Part shown: piece after piece, positions 61,839 to 64,000 of the stretch
Position numbering within the stretch: the first letter of the stretch is position 1
Layout: each line of letters starts with the position of its first letter
From: Epithemia pelagica
Taxonomy: Eukaryota > Bacillariophyta > Bacillariophyceae > Surirellales > Surirellaceae
Assembly: GCA_946965045.2 (NCBI GenBank)
Contig: OX337240.1
Span: 2,356,001-2,420,000, forward strand
Direction of reading: 5' to 3'
DNA: 64,000 bases
The notes under the pieces: model-generated
Database searches by the model: none
The model's input: the letters and a program-made list of their open reading frames with translations, nothing else
What the model was told of the DNA's origin: nothing
Position numbers and translations under genes: made by a program

Positions 61839-64000
61839 TTACAGGTTGTGGGCATTGGAGGAAGCGATTAAGGGTGGTCCTGATTGTCCGAAGGCGGATG
61901 AGTACGTAAACTGGGATACCAAGGCATTGCGCCGGTCCTGTGGAAGAATTTTCGTAAAAAGGTCAGCAATGTTGGATTCGGTATCTTCTTTCCCAACGCG
62001 AAGAATACAGGCGGCAGCGGCTTCGCGGACTGCGTGGTAGTTAATGGCGTTGAGTCGCTTGGAGAGGATAGACGAGGGAATACTGGTGTTCTTGACGACT
62101 CCACGATTATCGCACATGACATCGGCGGGCTCTGGCACAGGAACACCGAACATTCGTAATTTATAGCGGAGGGCGACAATCATTTCCTTCGCAATCCGCA
62201 TGGCAACGAACTTGCTCCCAAAGCTAGATGTCTCGACGGTGTTCTGCCTCTTGGAGAACCACAAGATGGGTGCATTTTGGACGAAAATCAAGACTCCACT
62301 GTGGGAGCGCCGAGTCACCAGGTTGCCCGCATGGTCGGCATCAACGAAGCAAGTGATCCTGACTGGCCTCCCGAGTGGTTCAGGCATGGTAGCGGGTAGT
62401 TCTTCTGCGACGTTGCCATAGAATTCCCGCCATTCATCAACCGGTACTTGTGCAAAACAGGTCTCATCAATTCGCACGTCCTTTGGGTCGAAGACAATCT
62501 TGAGTTTCAGGTACCTCTTGAGGAATGCAAAAATGTGGTACACAGCTTCGAGATGTCCGAACCTTGGATTGGCCAAATACTGGGACATGATAGATACCTC
62601 GAGGTAAATATCAACACGTCCAAGTTCAACGGCCCACCGTAAAATACCAATCAACTGTTGAAACCTGGTAGTGCCCTCTGGCCCCAGTTCGGGACTCGTG
62701 TCTAGCTCAGGCTTATATGAGGATATGACCGGCACCTTCGCTGTGGTTTTAAGGTGCTTGCCGTCCCCGTCTTTCTCCAACATATCCTCGACAATTCGCA
62801 CAGCATTGGTAATATATTTCTCACTTGTCATCCCCCAAGCCCAGCTACCATCCGGTAGGCTAGTATGTTTGTAGATCTGTGCCCCAAGGTACACACTGGG
62901 CTCGCCTGTGCTGCCTGCCTTAATCTTGTAATGACTGTCTATTTCGTCAAGAACAGGCTGTGGTTTCTCACTGACCAATAGGATATCGTCAACGTAGACC
63001 AATATTAGCTCGTAGTATTCCTCGCCCGACTCGCGCTTGGCCTTCCTTCTCAACACGCAAGGGTCTGCTCTCGTGTCTGCAAAGCCCATGTCGTACAGAG
63101 TATTCATCAAGGTCGCTCTCCAGCTCGCGCCCGATGACTTCAGCCCGTACAATGCTCTGGTCATGACACACACTTTCCCTTTGTCCTCCGTACCTACCTC
63201 AGAGCCACCTAGGAACCACACTTTCTCACGGCACGGCGCGTTTAGGTAGGCGTTACCAATATCGCACGCCAGGATGTTCAACCCATTCAACGCTGCAATC
63301 AACAAATGCCACTCGTATTGAGTCCCTGCTGACCACACTTGAGTAGGTTAGACTAGCCGGTGCGTCCGTCATGTGGCCACCCGCGACCAGCCGTGCTTTT
63401 CTTGTTAGGTCCATCTTGATGTCGAACACCATGTGACACTTAATTTCGGTGTAACCGACCAATTGTCGCCCGGCGCGCACTTCCCCCAAATCGAGATCTT
63501 CTCGTGATTCCCAGGATACATTAACTACTTTTAGTTCTTTCTCGATTGCCCTAGCCCAATAGTCGGTTCCCGTCTCCTTGTCGATCGCGAGTGCTTCATC
63601 AACCGAGTGCGGCAATCGAATTCCGAACTTTTCCGTCGTCTTCCAGTATTTCTTCTTTACCTTGTTAATCATCCTACGCATATGATTCAATGTCTGCGGA
63701 ACCCACCAGTGGAACGCCGGCTCGTTCTCTATTCCTTGGGCCACCGCGTATTCCGCCAGATCGATTGGATATCCGTCCTTGACATCTTTCAAGGGCATCC
63801 ATACTTGCGAACCATCCATGAGTTCGACCGCGATCTGCCAACCCTTTGTCGTCCTCTTTGGGTGCTTGTTTCCATTCTGCCCCAGAATGAATCCTTCGTC
63901 TCGTGGGACCGCGTCCCCGTCTTTCCTGTGCCCTACGATTTCCTTGAATAGCAAGAATTCCTTGCCCTCGTCATCGATCTTGGCAAACAGGTTCTCTGCG
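61839..64000 (-). mobile_element. Ty1/copia-type retrotransposon pol, 5' truncated by the window and frameshifted
   Basis: The minus-strand pol frame enters from the right edge and is open through ENLFAKIDDEGKEF. It covers the reverse transcriptase start (ARAIEKELKVVNV, KARLVAGGHMTDAP, TYSSVVSRDSIRVAF). At about 63337 the frame shifts, the sequence reading GCATTTGTTGATT where one base is extra. The next frame continues LLIAALNGLNILACDIGNAY, TRALYGLKSSGASWRATL and the catalytic YVDDILLVS. RNase H follows with CFVDADHAGN, SFGSKFVAMRIAKE and NRGVVKNTSIPSSILSKR, ending SSNAHNL at 61839. Domain order (RT then RNase H at the end of pol) and motifs are those of Pseudoviridae-like copia elements in diatoms. 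The frameshift makes this copy non-autonomous unless it is an error. Confidence 0.9.

Overview
The window looks like nuclear DNA of a diatom, most likely a raphid pennate species. Three things point there: compact spliceosomal GT-AG introns of about 76-220 nt, protein families familiar from stramenopile genomes, and a Ty1/copia-type polyprotein of the kind common in diatoms. Genes lie on both strands with short spacers. All coordinates and joins were read by eye. Where a splice model is given, the exon lengths sum to a multiple of three.

Region 1 (1-8.3 kb) is repeat-rich and degenerate. It holds an armadillo-like C-terminal piece, a frameshifted aspartyl-protease remnant, and an intact RHS/Crinkler-type P-loop ATPase gene. 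It also holds a small TIR element flanked by CTAG, a long inverted repeat of about 0.9 kb per arm, and a 1.6 kb non-autonomous element with 25-bp perfect TIRs and a 10-bp target duplication (Mutator-like size) that carries gene-like sequence.

Region 2 (8.6-22 kb) starts with two nearly identical, head-to-head UDP-glucuronate 4-epimerase genes. It continues with a cysteine-rich GPI-type secreted protein (frameshifted), an HNH-like unknown, a decayed DGAT2/MGAT-type acyltransferase, an Alr4036-type FMN-binding oxidase, a four-TM protein and a secreted coiled-coil protein. A roughly 30-bp motif containing GGTACCCCC recurs four times in and just after this region, each time upstream of a gene and in sense orientation.

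Region 3 (22-28 kb) is an autonomous MULE-type transposase gene facing a convergent cysteine-rich partner gene, followed by a 175-bp tandem array.

Region 4 (28-47 kb) contains a proteasome beta-3-like protein with an N-terminal membrane segment, a kelch protein with a frameshift, a second four-TM protein related to the one at 20 kb, a proline/glutamine-rich unknown, a seven-exon PPR protein with a very long low-complexity N-terminus, and a two-exon membrane protein.

Region 5 (47-64 kb) contains a leucine-rich-repeat protein, a secreted Gly-Lys/Asp-Tyr repeat protein interrupted by one stop codon, a two-exon type I membrane protein, TAM41 (mitochondrial CDP-DAG synthase), a small two-exon membrane protein, a five-exon ankyrin/ion-channel gene, and a truncated Ty1/copia element running off the right edge.

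There is no obvious pathway cluster; these are independent eukaryotic genes. Several otherwise intact genes carry a single-base frameshift or single nonsense codon, so residual assembly error must be separated from true pseudogenisation.
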